Shown here one piece after another: positions 1-5,738 of a DNA stretch of 5,909 bases. Under the pieces are notes generated by a model, which saw only the letters and a program-made list of their open reading frames with translations, was not told the DNA's origin and made no database searches. Source of the DNA: Ruminococcus flavefaciens (lineage in GTDB: Bacteria; Bacillota; Clostridia; Oscillospirales; Ruminococcaceae); contig SFMO01000022.1 in the NCBI GenBank assembly GCA_004554385.1, positions 1 through 5,909 on the forward strand, given 5' to 3'. The position numbers and the translations under genes were made by a program. Position 1 is the first letter of the stretch. Each line of letters begins with the position of its first letter.

Positions 1-1193
1 CGATAAGAAAAAGAGGAAACTCCTATCAGATCAGAGTTTCCTGCGGATATGATACATCAGGTAATCAGGTCGTGCAGACCATGACTTGGAAGCCTGAGCC
101 GAAAATGACAGCAAAGCAGATCGAGAAAGAGCTTCAGAAACAGGCTATCCTTTTTGAGGACAAGTGTATGAAAGGTCAGGTCACTGCGAATATCAAGTTT
201 CAGGACTTCGCTGAACAGTGGTTTGAGGAGTATGCGAAACTCAATCTCCGCAACACTTCCTACGAACGTATGAAACAGCTTACCGTTAGGGTGTATCCTG
301 CTATCGGACATCTCAGACTTGACAAAATCACCAGCCGTCATATCCAGCAGTTTATCAACGATTTGGCACTTAACGGCAAGAGCCTGAAAAACGGCAAACC
401 GCTGTCGAGAAAGACAGCCATTCATCATCTCAGCTTCATCAGCAATGTGTTCAGCTACGCTGTGAAGATGGAAATGCTCACCGATAACCCCTGCAAGCGT
501 GTTACCGTTCCGAAGGGTGAGAAGAAGGAGAAGGACATCTACACTCTCGAAGAAGTCGCACAGCTCTTTCGGCTCCTTGAAACTGCTCCGCTCAAATACC
601 GCACTTTCTTTACTTTGGCGATATACAGCGGATTCAGACGTGGAGAAATGCTCGGTCTTGAATGGAAGGACATTGACTGGGACAACTGTGTTATCAGCGT
701 CCGCAGGACAAGCAATTACACCGCTTCAAAGGGCATCTACACCGATACCACTAAAACAAAGAAATCTCAGCGTTCCCTGAAATTTCCTCAGAGCGTCATG
801 GACTTGCTCCGTGAGTATAAAGCGGAACAGGACGAGGAGCGTATTAAGCTCGGCACGAAATGGCAGGACTATGACCGCCTGTTCGTAAAGTGGGACGGCA
901 GACCGATGAACAACAATACACCGTATTTCTGGCTCAAAGAATTCTGTGAAGAAAACAAATTCCGTTTCTGTGACATTCACTCCCTGCGACACTTCTATGC
1001 ATCGGCTCTCATCAACGAGGGCGTGGACGCAGCTACCGTGTCGGGAGCGTTAGGTCACTCGACGATCACAACAACGACTTCTATCTATTGTCATGTGTTC
1101 AATCAGGCTCAGGCGAGAGCAGGAGATGCGATCGCATCAGTGCTTGACTTCAAGAAGCACGACACGGACAAAGGACAGCCCGAAGCTGTATAA
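1..1193 (+). CDS. Tyrosine recombinase (integrase), Tn916/phage type, 5'-partial
   Basis: Site-specific recombinase that would integrate and excise the element through a DNA-3'-phosphotyrosine intermediate. The frame is open from base 3 without a stop, giving 396 visible residues. The GTG at 72 lies inside the protein and is not the start, because the codons before it (IRVSCGYDTSGNQ) read as the N-terminal arm-DNA-binding domain of this family. Order of domains: arm-binding domain (about 1-60), SAM-like core-binding domain (about 66-165, beginning FQDFAEQWF) and catalytic domain (about 175-385). All catalytic residues are visible: Arg in SGFRRGE (base 636), Lys in TKTKKSQR (753), His and Arg in HSLRH (978 and 987), His in ALGHS (1056) and the Tyr nucleophile in SIYCHVF (1086). 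The family is usually about 380-410 residues, so only a few residues are missing. It ends 84 bases before a tRNA-derived core, the usual position for such a gene. Probably active. Confidence 0.96.
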   Translation, partial: IRKRGNSYQIRVSCGYDTSGNQVVQTMTWKPEPKMTAKQIEKELQKQAILFEDKCMKGQVTANIKFQDFAEQWFEEYAKLNLRNTSYERMKQLTVRVYPAIGHLRLDKITSRHIQQFINDLALNGKSLKNGKPLSRKTAIHHLSFISNVFSYAVKMEMLTDNPCKRVTVPKGEKKEKDIYTLEEVAQLFRLLETAPLKYRTFFTLAIYSGFRRGEMLGLEWKDIDWDNCVISVRRTSNYTASKGIYTDTTKTKKSQRSLKFPQSVMDLLREYKAEQDEERIKLGTKWQDYDRLFVKWDGRPMNNNTPYFWLKEFCEENKFRFCDIHSLRHFYASALINEGVDAATVSGALGHSTITTTTSIYCHVFNQAQARAGDAIASVLDFKKHDTDKGQPEAV

Positions 1194-1210
1194 AGGACAA
1201 GTAAAGGACA
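1170..1210 (+). repeat. AAAGGACA direct repeats, candidate integrase arm sites (integrase side)
   Basis: AAAGGACA occurs three times, starting at 1170, 1192 and 1203, so the spacings are 22 and 11 bases and all copies face the same side of the helix. The first two overlap the end of the integrase gene. Phage and Tn916-type integrases bind short direct repeats through their N-terminal domain, and regular spacing near the core fits that role. The repeats are seen directly; their function is inferred. Confidence 0.5.
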
Positions 1211-1225
1211 GAAGCCGTCACGGGA

Positions 1226-1268
1226 TAAAAAAAGAACTCAGAAATGGCGATTTAACGTCATTTCTGAG
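1226..1268 (-). terminator. Intrinsic terminator read leftward, likely for the tRNA restored by integration
   Basis: CTCAGAAATG (1237-1246) pairs perfectly with CATTTCTGAG (1259-1268). A G-T pair and two further GC pairs extend the stem inward to a six-base loop. On the minus strand the hairpin runs into a T-rich stretch (seven Ts, complement of about 1227-1233); on the plus strand no T-run follows. It therefore terminates minus-strand transcripts. It lies 9 bases beyond the CCA of the tRNA 3' end, so its likely job is to terminate the tRNA whose 3' end the element replaces. It may also limit leftward read-through into the integrase gene. Confidence 0.72.
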
Positions 1269-1277
1269 CCTTATGCT

Positions 1278-1300
1278 TGGTGACCCGTACGGGAATTGAA
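1278..1300 (-). other. Attachment-site core: 3' end of a tRNA (att)
   Basis: Read on the minus strand these 23 bases give a T-loop (TTCAATT), the 3' strand of the T-stem (CCCGT), a seven-base acceptor strand (ACGGGTC), discriminator A and CCA. This is exactly the segment of a tRNA that integrative elements copy. The T-stem partner, anticodon arm and D-arm should continue at higher coordinates but do not, so this is not a complete tRNA gene. The acceptor implies a tRNA beginning GACCCGT; tRNA-Lys is one possibility but cannot be settled here. The position just past the integrase gene supports an attachment site. The exact crossover point is unknown. Confidence 0.8.
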
Positions 1301-1600
1301 TTAATCCTGAGCATTTTAGTAGTTTTTAGTGAAAAGCGAAAATGGCTGTATTTCGGCGATTTTTGAAGCTCTATTTATAGTGACTTCAAGCGACTTCAGA
1401 CGATTTTTAGTACAAATAAGTGCCAAACAAGTGCCAAAAGTGGCGCATTCCCTCTGAATCATTTTATGTTTTAGGGCTAAGTAATTATTCTTTGATTCGT
1501 AAGCATCAAACAGCTTCACTCTCCGAAAGAGTTGAAAAGGGAGATAATGATACCGAAATGATTGTTTAACTTTGAGATTAGTTGATTTTTCGAGTCAATC
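1301..1600. other. Non-coding attachment-arm region
   Basis: No convincing gene is present in this AT-rich stretch. The 67-codon minus-strand frame at 1316-1519 lacks a ribosome site and any recognisable motif. The stretch does hold short repeats that could be recombinase or accessory-factor sites: GACTTCA at 1382 and 1392, CGATTTTT at 1357 and 1401, TTTTTAGT at 1323 and 1404, and the GTGCCAAA pair listed separately. From about 1440 to 1600 I see nothing else I can assign. Confidence 0.5.
1418..1438 (+). repeat. AAGTGCCAAA tandem direct repeat, candidate integrase arm sites (far side)
   Basis: AAGTGCCAAA occurs at 1418-1427 and 1429-1438, an 11-base period, with a partial echo (AAGTGGC) straight after. 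The size and spacing match arm-type sites for the N-terminal domain of a tyrosine integrase. They sit about 120 bases from the tRNA-derived core, on the side away from the integrase gene. The repeat is seen directly; the role is inferred. Confidence 0.5.
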
Positions 1601-1831
1601 CCAAATTCTGTGTAAACGCAAAATAGTGTAATAGAAAAGTGTATGATGAGACCGATTGTGAAAGCAGTCGGTCTTATCTGCATATTAGCACATGATTATT
1701 TGATTGTCAAGATATAAGTGTTATTCCGGGATCCTGTCGCCGTAGTAGATCACAAGCTGAGCGTAGATGCGGCTCCAGTCCTGACGGCGACCGGTCCACT
1801 TTTTCGTGATGTCCTTCATAGCCAGATACTT
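1600..1831 (-). mobile_element. Remnant of an IS256/Mutator-family insertion sequence (3' part only)
   Basis: The right part of this block encodes the last residues of an IS256-type transposase. The rest is its 3' flank, including a hairpin (AGACCGATTG at 1649-1658 with CAGTCGGTCT at 1665-1674, one wobble pair). The terminal inverted repeat is probably in the stretch around 1600-1620 containing TGTGTAAACGC, but without the other IS end this cannot be confirmed, so the left edge is approximate. The 5' part of the element is gone, and the cut edge at about 1831 joins directly to the regulator gene. Confidence 0.6.
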
Positions 1832-2912
1832 TTAAATCAGCAAGGCTGATACCATTTTGATATGCTTCCTTGATGATTTTCTCTTTATTCTTTTGTATTG
1901 CATTATATTCTGCTTGACAGGCTTCTTTGATAAGAGAATATGTCTTTTCATAAGTAGATTTATTATGAGCGATCATTTTGCGGATAATAAATTCAGCAAA
2001 TTTATTATTATTGTTGTCAAGCATTATTTTGATAACATCATTCAAAAATGGGAACATCAAAGAGTTTTCTCTTTTCCATCTGTCTTGTACAGGGAATTCA
2101 TCAGAGAAGTACGCAAGGATTTCTTCATTTTCAGAAGCGGCGATAGCTTCTATCAGATCATCATTCCGGTTTTTAACAAAATCTAAGTTGTCAGTTCCCC
2201 ATATAGTAATATCATGTAACTCGGGTATCTCTCTCGCGTGTAGATTGTCTAAGACATCGCAGTCTCCGTTTTCAATTGCCAAAACAGCAGTCTGTGTTCT
2301 CAGTTTGTCTTCCTCATATAGTTTCCTATGCATAAACTGATCTGGCATATCAAATCTATCCCAGTTAGATTTAATGCTTGTATCAGCACCATAATAGTAC
2401 AGTTCATAGTTCTCTTTTGAATTATCTACAAACCATATAAAGTTTTCCTCAAGAAGATACTTCATAAAACTATAGTTCTTAAATTCGAGAGCGTAATCTA
2501 TTACTGTTTTACGATATTCGTCGCAGTTTAAGAACAACTTGTCCTCACGCTTCATATACTCGTCCCAGACTTTTCTGTCGTGTGACTGAGCAATTTCATA
2601 ATTTGTGACGTGATTTCTTGTAGAAGCATATTGCTTACCAGCCGAAAGTATCTCCTCACAGGAAACGCAGAGAAGCTTTGATATTATTGCCAGATGCTCT
2701 ATTGTGATACCTTTATTTCCGCTGAATATTTGTGAAAAAGTGCTTTTTGTCGTTTTTAATTGTTCATTCAAATCATCTTCTGTATAATCAATATTTCTGT
2801 ATTTTTCTTTTAGGTAAGCTCTGCTGAAATCAGCATCTTTTTCAAATCCTCTTTCTTTTATCAGTTTTTTCAGATATTTGCCTATATTTTCTTTGCTTTC
2901 CAATAAAAACAT
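1707..2912 (-). CDS. XRE-family helix-turn-helix regulator with long helical C-terminus, 3' end replaced by IS sequence
   Basis: Protein of 401 residues. I chose the ATG at 2912 because AGGAGG lies eight bases upstream (2921-2926) and a consensus promoter precedes it; the longer frame to 3008 starts inside the operator region without a ribosome site. Residues about 8-95 look like an XRE/Cro DNA-binding domain (KTTKSTFSQIFSGNKGITIE, then a helix ending CVSCEEIL). Residues about 100-360 are acidic and mostly helical, with loosely similar helix pairs near 136-162, 207-230, 251-275 and 290-314 that recall degenerate ankyrin-like repeats; this could be a sensing or partner-binding region. From about residue 361 the sequence is IS256 transposase DNA read in the wrong frame, so the native C-terminus is lost. 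The gene looks AT-richer than the kinase gene upstream. It may still bind DNA. No ligand or target is known; self-regulation through the TGTACACT sites is inferred. Confidence 0.8.
   Translation of the reverse strand: MFLLESKENIGKYLKKLIKERGFEKDADFSRAYLKEKYRNIDYTEDDLNEQLKTTKSTFSQIFSGNKGITIEHLAIISKLLCVSCEEILSAGKQYASTRNHVTNYEIAQSHDRKVWDEYMKREDKLFLNCDEYRKTVIDYALEFKNYSFMKYLLEENFIWFVDNSKENYELYYYGADTSIKSNWDRFDMPDQFMHRKLYEEDKLRTQTAVLAIENGDCDVLDNLHAREIPELHDITIWGTDNLDFVKNRNDDLIEAIAASENEEILAYFSDEFPVQDRWKRENSLMFPFLNDVIKIMLDNNNNKFAEFIIRKMIAHNKSTYEKTYSLIKEACQAEYNAIQKNKEKIIKEAYQNGISLADLKVSGYEGHHEKVDRSPSGLEPHLRSACDLLRRQDPGITLIS
1721..1831 (-). pseudogene. IS256-family transposase, C-terminal fragment
   Basis: In the minus-strand frame ending with TAA at 1721-1723, the 36 codons upstream read KYLAMKDITKKWTGRR, then QDW, IYAQLVIYYGDRIPE and stop. 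This matches the end of Mutator-type (IS256 family) transposases, where a YLA-xxx-I-KKWT motif is followed by a W, an aromatic-rich QL segment and a final DR or GR. The frame hits a stop codon just before the fragment, so nothing upstream is transposase. The DDE catalytic residues lie in the lost part, so it cannot be active. It overlaps, in another frame, the tail of the XRE-regulator gene. Recognised from family memory without alignment. Confidence 0.8.
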
Positions 2913-2942
2913 AGTTTCAACCTCCTGTGAATTTCTAACATC

Positions 2943-2971
2943 ATTATACATCGATGAATTTGAAATTGCAA
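2943..2971 (-). promoter_or_regulatory. Promoter of the XRE-regulator gene
   Basis: On the minus strand a -35 box TTGCAA (2971-2966) is separated by 17 bases from a perfect -10 TATAAT (2948-2943). Transcription would start near 2936, giving a short leader with the ribosome site AGGAGG at 2926-2921 before the ATG at 2912. Confidence 0.75.
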
Positions 2972-2980
2972 TCACAAAAA

Positions 2981-3032
2981 TGTGTACACTAAAAATGTAC
3001 AATAACAAGCTTGTACACTTTCAGTGTACAAG
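2981..3032. promoter_or_regulatory. Operator cluster of TGTACACT half-sites
   Basis: A perfect palindrome, CTTGTACACT-TTC-AGTGTACAAG, occupies 3010-3032. A second group at 2981-3001 contains GTGTACAC (itself a palindrome) and TGTACA. TGTACACT thus occurs at 2983-2990, 3012-3019 and, inverted, 3023-3030. The sites lie just upstream of the -35 box of the XRE gene. The 3010-3032 palindrome also falls across a possible rightward promoter. Binding by the adjacent XRE protein is the simplest reading but is inferred. Confidence 0.68.
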
Positions 3033-3039
3033 GTATGAT
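3011..3039 (+). promoter_or_regulatory. Possible rightward promoter inside the operator
   Basis: TTGTAC (3011-3016), a 17-base spacer and TATGAT (3034-3039) form a plausible sigma-A promoter on the plus strand. The palindromic operator covers its -35 box and most of the spacer, so a bound repressor would block it. No rightward gene follows; a strong plus-strand terminator ends about 50 bases downstream. Moderate to low confidence, because the -35 match arises from the operator sequence itself. Confidence 0.35.
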
Positions 3040-3064
3040 AATTCTTGAATATTTGATAATAACT

Positions 3065-3094
3065 AAGCCGCAGGGTAATCCCTGCGGCTTTTTT
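3065..3094 (+). terminator. Strong intrinsic terminator
   Basis: AAGCCGCAGGG (3065-3075) and CCCTGCGGCTT (3080-3090) form a perfect 11-base-pair GC-rich stem with loop TAAT, followed by six Ts ending at 3094. The T-run makes it a rightward terminator. On the minus strand, where it follows the HipA-like gene by about 30 bases, the trailing sequence (AGTTATTAT) is only a weak T-tract, so leftward termination may be partial. Confidence 0.85.
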
Positions 3095-3121
3095 GCATAT
3101 TGCGTAATTTGAACAGCTTGT

Positions 3122-4255
3122 TTATTTCAGCAATTCCTGTGCTCGTTTGTGTATCTGCTCCTCGATGAGTTTCAGTCGTTTACTATCAAGATTATATCTT
3201 GAATGGCGCTTGAAGCGGAAGTCAAGCAGCCTGCGAAGTCCGTCTCTGTGCCTGTTGGTAAGCACCTTTTTTGCAGTGCCGATGAAGTCGTCATAAACGC
3301 ACGGTACAAGCGTATCCGCATAATCGCAGAGTGCTTTACCTGAGGCAAGGTCGTTCCTGCCTGCAAGATTGAAAAGTGAGTTACCGTGATCGAACAGCGG
3401 TGCAGGAGCAGCTATCTTGTTAGTGCGGTTATCCACCAAGAAGCCAAAGTTTCCGAAATGTCTGTCTACGTTGCAGATTATTGCGTCAAGCACCAGCATA
3501 TCATCAAGCGCATTTATGAACTCCTCGCCCAGTGATTCGTAATACTCACGGACAGCTTTCATACCGCCCTTGCTAACAAGTCTGCCTATCGGCATAAAGG
3601 AGTAGTCCTTGCTTGTGAACAGCTCGCAAGTGGAGCACAGTTCACCCTGCCATTTTGACAGCCCATAGGAGATAGCGTTGATACCCAGAGCGTCTGCTAT
3701 CTGAGCAGCGTAAAATTCCGAATATGGCTCATTGCCTGTATTTGAAGCTCCGCTTGTTCCGCCTTTGTAAAGTCTGATAACTCCGTTCTCTCTGCGCCAG
3801 CACTTAGGCAGCATACCGTTAGTTGTGAACTCAGGACAGGATGCCAGAGAAGTTCTCACAGAGCTGCCGTAGCCTGTGAAAGCGATAAGTCCCAGCACTC
3901 TGCTGAACCTGTTTTCGTACAGATTGTACTGCGAGAAGCCGCCCTCAAAGCCTTCCTCGACCACCCAGTAGCAGTCGTTCAGCGACAGTCCCTTTGATAC
4001 GCTGAGTATACTCATAGGACGGTTGAGATTGAGTCCGCACTTGCTGAGGAAGCTGTGGACGTATGCACGATTCTTCGGTATAGTCCTATGCCTCAGCCAA
4101 CGCGAAACGCTGTCGCCGTCAATATTCATATCAAGAGGCAGCAATGCCTTTTTTTCTTCATTTACCCAGAGTATTTCTATCTCGGGCGTGCTTGTATCCT
4201 CAGTCGCTGTGAACCTCATTAGCGGAGTATCAAAGTGCCGCAGTTCATAGGCCAT
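3122..4255 (-). CDS. HipA-like serine/threonine protein kinase
   Basis: A 377-residue protein with the C-terminal kinase fold of the HipA family. HipA phosphorylates glutamyl-tRNA synthetase in E. coli, but the substrate here is unknown. Landmarks: a conserved N-terminal stretch (WLRHRTIPKNR at 53-63, GLSLNDCYWV at 89-98), a P-loop-like segment with SCPEFTTNGMLPK (139-151), the likely ATP-binding Lys164 in RLYKGG, a Glu in EPYSE (176-180), the catalytic loop NVDRHFGN (Asp264, Asn269) and the metal-binding Asp289 in PLFDHGNS. All look intact, so an active kinase is expected. The start is supported by AAAGGAGG seven bases upstream and a promoter 30 bases beyond. Typical HipA works with a HipB antitoxin encoded just upstream; here the upstream gene encodes a zinc-finger protein instead, and the only XRE gene lies downstream. 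It could be a toxin, a defence effector or a signalling kinase. Confidence 0.87.
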   Translation of the reverse strand: MAYELRHFDTPLMRFTATEDTSTPEIEILWVNEEKKALLPLDMNIDGDSVSRWLRHRTIPKNRAYVHSFLSKCGLNLNRPMSILSVSKGLSLNDCYWVVEEGFEGGFSQYNLYENRFSRVLGLIAFTGYGSSVRTSLASCPEFTTNGMLPKCWRRENGVIRLYKGGTSGASNTGNEPYSEFYAAQIADALGINAISYGLSKWQGELCSTCELFTSKDYSFMPIGRLVSKGGMKAVREYYESLGEEFINALDDMLVLDAIICNVDRHFGNFGFLVDNRTNKIAAPAPLFDHGNSLFNLAGRNDLASGKALCDYADTLVPCVYDDFIGTAKKVLTNRHRDGLRRLLDFRFKRHSRYNLDSKRLKLIEEQIHKRAQELLK

Positions 4256-4284
4256 GTTACCGCCTCCTTTCGTTTAGTGTAGTT

Positions 4285-4313
4285 ATTATACCACAACAGA
4301 GCGATTTAATCAA
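4285..4313 (-). promoter_or_regulatory. Promoter of the HipA-like kinase gene
   Basis: TTGATT (4313-4308), a 17-base spacer and a perfect TATAAT (4290-4285) lie on the minus strand in the 70-base gap after the zinc-finger gene. Transcription would start near 4279, with the ribosome site AAAGGAGG just before the ATG at 4255. The kinase can therefore be expressed apart from its upstream neighbour. No terminator hairpin is evident in the gap, so read-through is also possible. Confidence 0.78.
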
Positions 4314-4325
4314 GTGACATTTATG

Positions 4326-5477
4326 CTATATTCTCATTAACCTCTGATACTCTTCCATCTCCAACTCACCATCGGCAGCCTTAGTTCGCAGCTCAATAGC
4401 GTAGTCGCCCCACTCTGCGAACTGGGACTTGCTCATTTTCTTTTTCATATAGCGAGCATAGTGCTGCTTGTATGCACGGTTGTATATCTCCCACACAGGA
4501 TCACTCTTTATCTTCTCCTTGAAGTTGTGGCTCATTGCATTATCACGACAAGTCTTCGGAGGATTGCTGCTGACCAGTCGCTTGCAGTAGTGTGAAAACG
4601 TTGTATGCTTCATGATAAACCACCGACCGCAGTTACGGCACTTGACAGGCATGAACTTTTCTTCAATGCACTTGAACAATTCAAAATACAGAAAGGCTCC
4701 CAGCAATGTGAAACGATAAGTCTCACAGAGTATGGGACCTTTTTTCGTTTCGATGACTGTATGTCCCATGCACATACTTCCGCTTGAAATAACGCCTCTA
4801 TATTTTTGAAATGTGTCAATCACTTTCTGAGTTGTCGGATAACTGTTGTGGTCACAAAGCTCGTCAATGAAAGGCATAAAGATTTTCTTGACGCGGATAA
4901 CGTCCTCGATAAAAGTTGAGAACTCGTTTGTCACTTGCTCAATACAAGTCGTGAAGTCAGCAGCATCTTTTCTGTTTTCGTAGTTGCTGAAAACCTTCTT
5001 GCTGTCAAATTCATAATCAGATAACGCTCTCAGCTCGTGCAGTTCTTCCGTGATATACATTTCCTCATAGGACACAGGAGTACTCTCTGCGTTGACAAAG
5101 TGTTCGTTGTAGTCATCGACTTCAAACTCCGAGTCCTCATAAAATGGCTCGTCAAAGATGTCGTTGTAGTAAGCGAACAGATTTCTCAGCAGACCATGTT
5201 TGAAATGTTTTGTGTCGTAGGGCGGAAGCGACTTCGCAATATCCATGATGCTGTCGTATGTGAATTCTATTTCCTGTGCACACTTTCCTATGTCATCAGG
5301 ACAGAACAAGGAACTGATGTTCAGCTCAGACTTTGCACGTTCACATACGTCAAACAGTTCACCTAAGTTATAAAAATTCATTGAAAAATAGCGCAGAAGT
5401 ATCTCTCCGAGCGGATAAACTCTGCCGTCGGAAAGATATATTTTTCTGTCATGGTAGTGTGCTTCTATCTCAAACAT
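4326..5477 (-). CDS. Zinc-finger protein of unknown function (possibly DUF6076)
   Basis: A 383-residue soluble protein with no signal peptide or membrane segment. I do not know its function. The C-terminal third carries a clear four-cysteine, zinc-ribbon-like motif: CRNC (Cys280, Cys283), HYC (Cys298) and KTC (Cys310), spaced C-x2-C-x14-C-x11-C. A basic, aromatic-rich helical region follows (about 318-350, rich in Lys and Tyr), which could contact nucleic acid. Residues about 105-165 are strongly acidic. The layout resembles proteins labelled DUF6076 in Clostridia, but this is from memory and unverified. The start at 5477 is supported by AAAGGAG six bases upstream and a near-consensus promoter, with an unusually long leader of about 140 bases. 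It precedes the kinase gene by 70 bases in the same direction, so the two may work together; an antitoxin or sensor role is only a guess. Confidence 0.8.
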   Translation of the reverse strand: MFEIEAHYHDRKIYLSDGRVYPLGEILLRYFSMNFYNLGELFDVCERAKSELNISSLFCPDDIGKCAQEIEFTYDSIMDIAKSLPPYDTKHFKHGLLRNLFAYYNDIFDEPFYEDSEFEVDDYNEHFVNAESTPVSYEEMYITEELHELRALSDYEFDSKKVFSNYENRKDAADFTTCIEQVTNEFSTFIEDVIRVKKIFMPFIDELCDHNSYPTTQKVIDTFQKYRGVISSGSMCMGHTVIETKKGPILCETYRFTLLGAFLYFELFKCIEEKFMPVKCRNCGRWFIMKHTTFSHYCKRLVSSNPPKTCRDNAMSHNFKEKIKSDPVWEIYNRAYKQHYARYMKKKMSKSQFAEWGDYAIELRTKAADGELEMEEYQRLMRI

Positions 5478-5491
5478 AATAACTCCTTTCA

Positions 5492-5509
5492 GAAATAGTG
5501 TTCTATTTC
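5492..5509 (-). promoter_or_regulatory. Leader hairpin next to the zinc-finger gene's ribosome site
   Basis: GAAATAG and CTATTTC form a perfect seven-base-pair inverted repeat around a four-base loop. On the minus-strand transcript it ends two bases before the AAAGGAG ribosome site (5489-5483). Such a hairpin could affect ribosome access or mRNA stability, but it is AT-rich and weak, so this is tentative. Confidence 0.35.
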
Positions 5510-5622
5510 GTCAGAGCGCATAACACTGCGATTTATCTTGAAAACAGCTGTATAAATAGTCTGAAATCAAAAGTTTACATTTTATTCATAAAAATAGATT
5601 ATAGATTGAACTCGGTAGAGAT

Positions 5623-5651
5623 AGTATACTATATCTATTGACTTTTGTCAA
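5623..5651 (-). promoter_or_regulatory. Leftward promoter of the zinc-finger gene
   Basis: TTGACA (5651-5646), a 17-base spacer and TATACT (5628-5623) form a near-consensus promoter on the minus strand. The start point would be near 5616, leaving about 139 bases of leader before the ATG at 5477. The -10 box lies inside the perfect 12-base palindrome ATAGTATACTAT (5621-5632), a possible operator. Confidence 0.8.
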
Positions 5652-5666
5652 GAGAGCGTGTATACT
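5638..5666 (+). promoter_or_regulatory. Rightward promoter of the gene at the window end
   Basis: TTGACT (5638-5643), a 17-base spacer and TATACT (5661-5666) form a near-consensus promoter on the plus strand. It overlaps the leftward promoter: each -35 box lies in the other's spacer, and the two -35 boxes form the inverted repeat TTGAC-TTTT-GTCAA (5638-5651). Transcription would start near 5673, about 65 bases before the ATG at 5739. Confidence 0.8.
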
Positions 5667-5738
5667 GAATGCAGTTAAGACGTCCGGACAGCTCTTGACA
5701 TCACAAGAATAAACTCGAAACGCGAAAGGAAGATGTAG

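Noticed and set aside
72..74. GTG as the start of the integrase gene
   Set aside because: The frame is open to the window edge and the upstream codons match the arm-binding domain, so the true start lies outside the window.
57..428. Minus-strand frame of 123 codons inside the integrase gene
   Set aside because: It lies entirely opposite a clear integrase and shows no motif of its own; it is a shadow.
1278..1300. Complete tRNA gene
   Set aside because: Only the T-loop, half of the T-stem, the 3' acceptor strand and CCA are present; the remaining arms are absent from the adjacent sequence.
1170..1440. CRISPR array
   Set aside because: The repeats are only 8-10 bases at 10-22 base spacing, far too short, with no spacers and no cas genes; they fit recombinase arm sites.
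1316..1519. Minus-strand frame of 67 codons in the attachment-arm region
   Set aside because: No ribosome site, no recognisable protein features, and it overlaps the direct repeats thought to be integrase sites.
2913..3008. Longer N-terminus for the XRE regulator starting at 3008
   Set aside because: That start lies within the operator and upstream of the best promoter, without a ribosome site; the ATG at 2912 has AGGAGG at ideal distance.
5695..5723. Second rightward promoter using TTGACA at 5695
   Set aside because: No acceptable -10 box occurs at 16-18 bases; the promoter at 5638-5666 explains the gene better.
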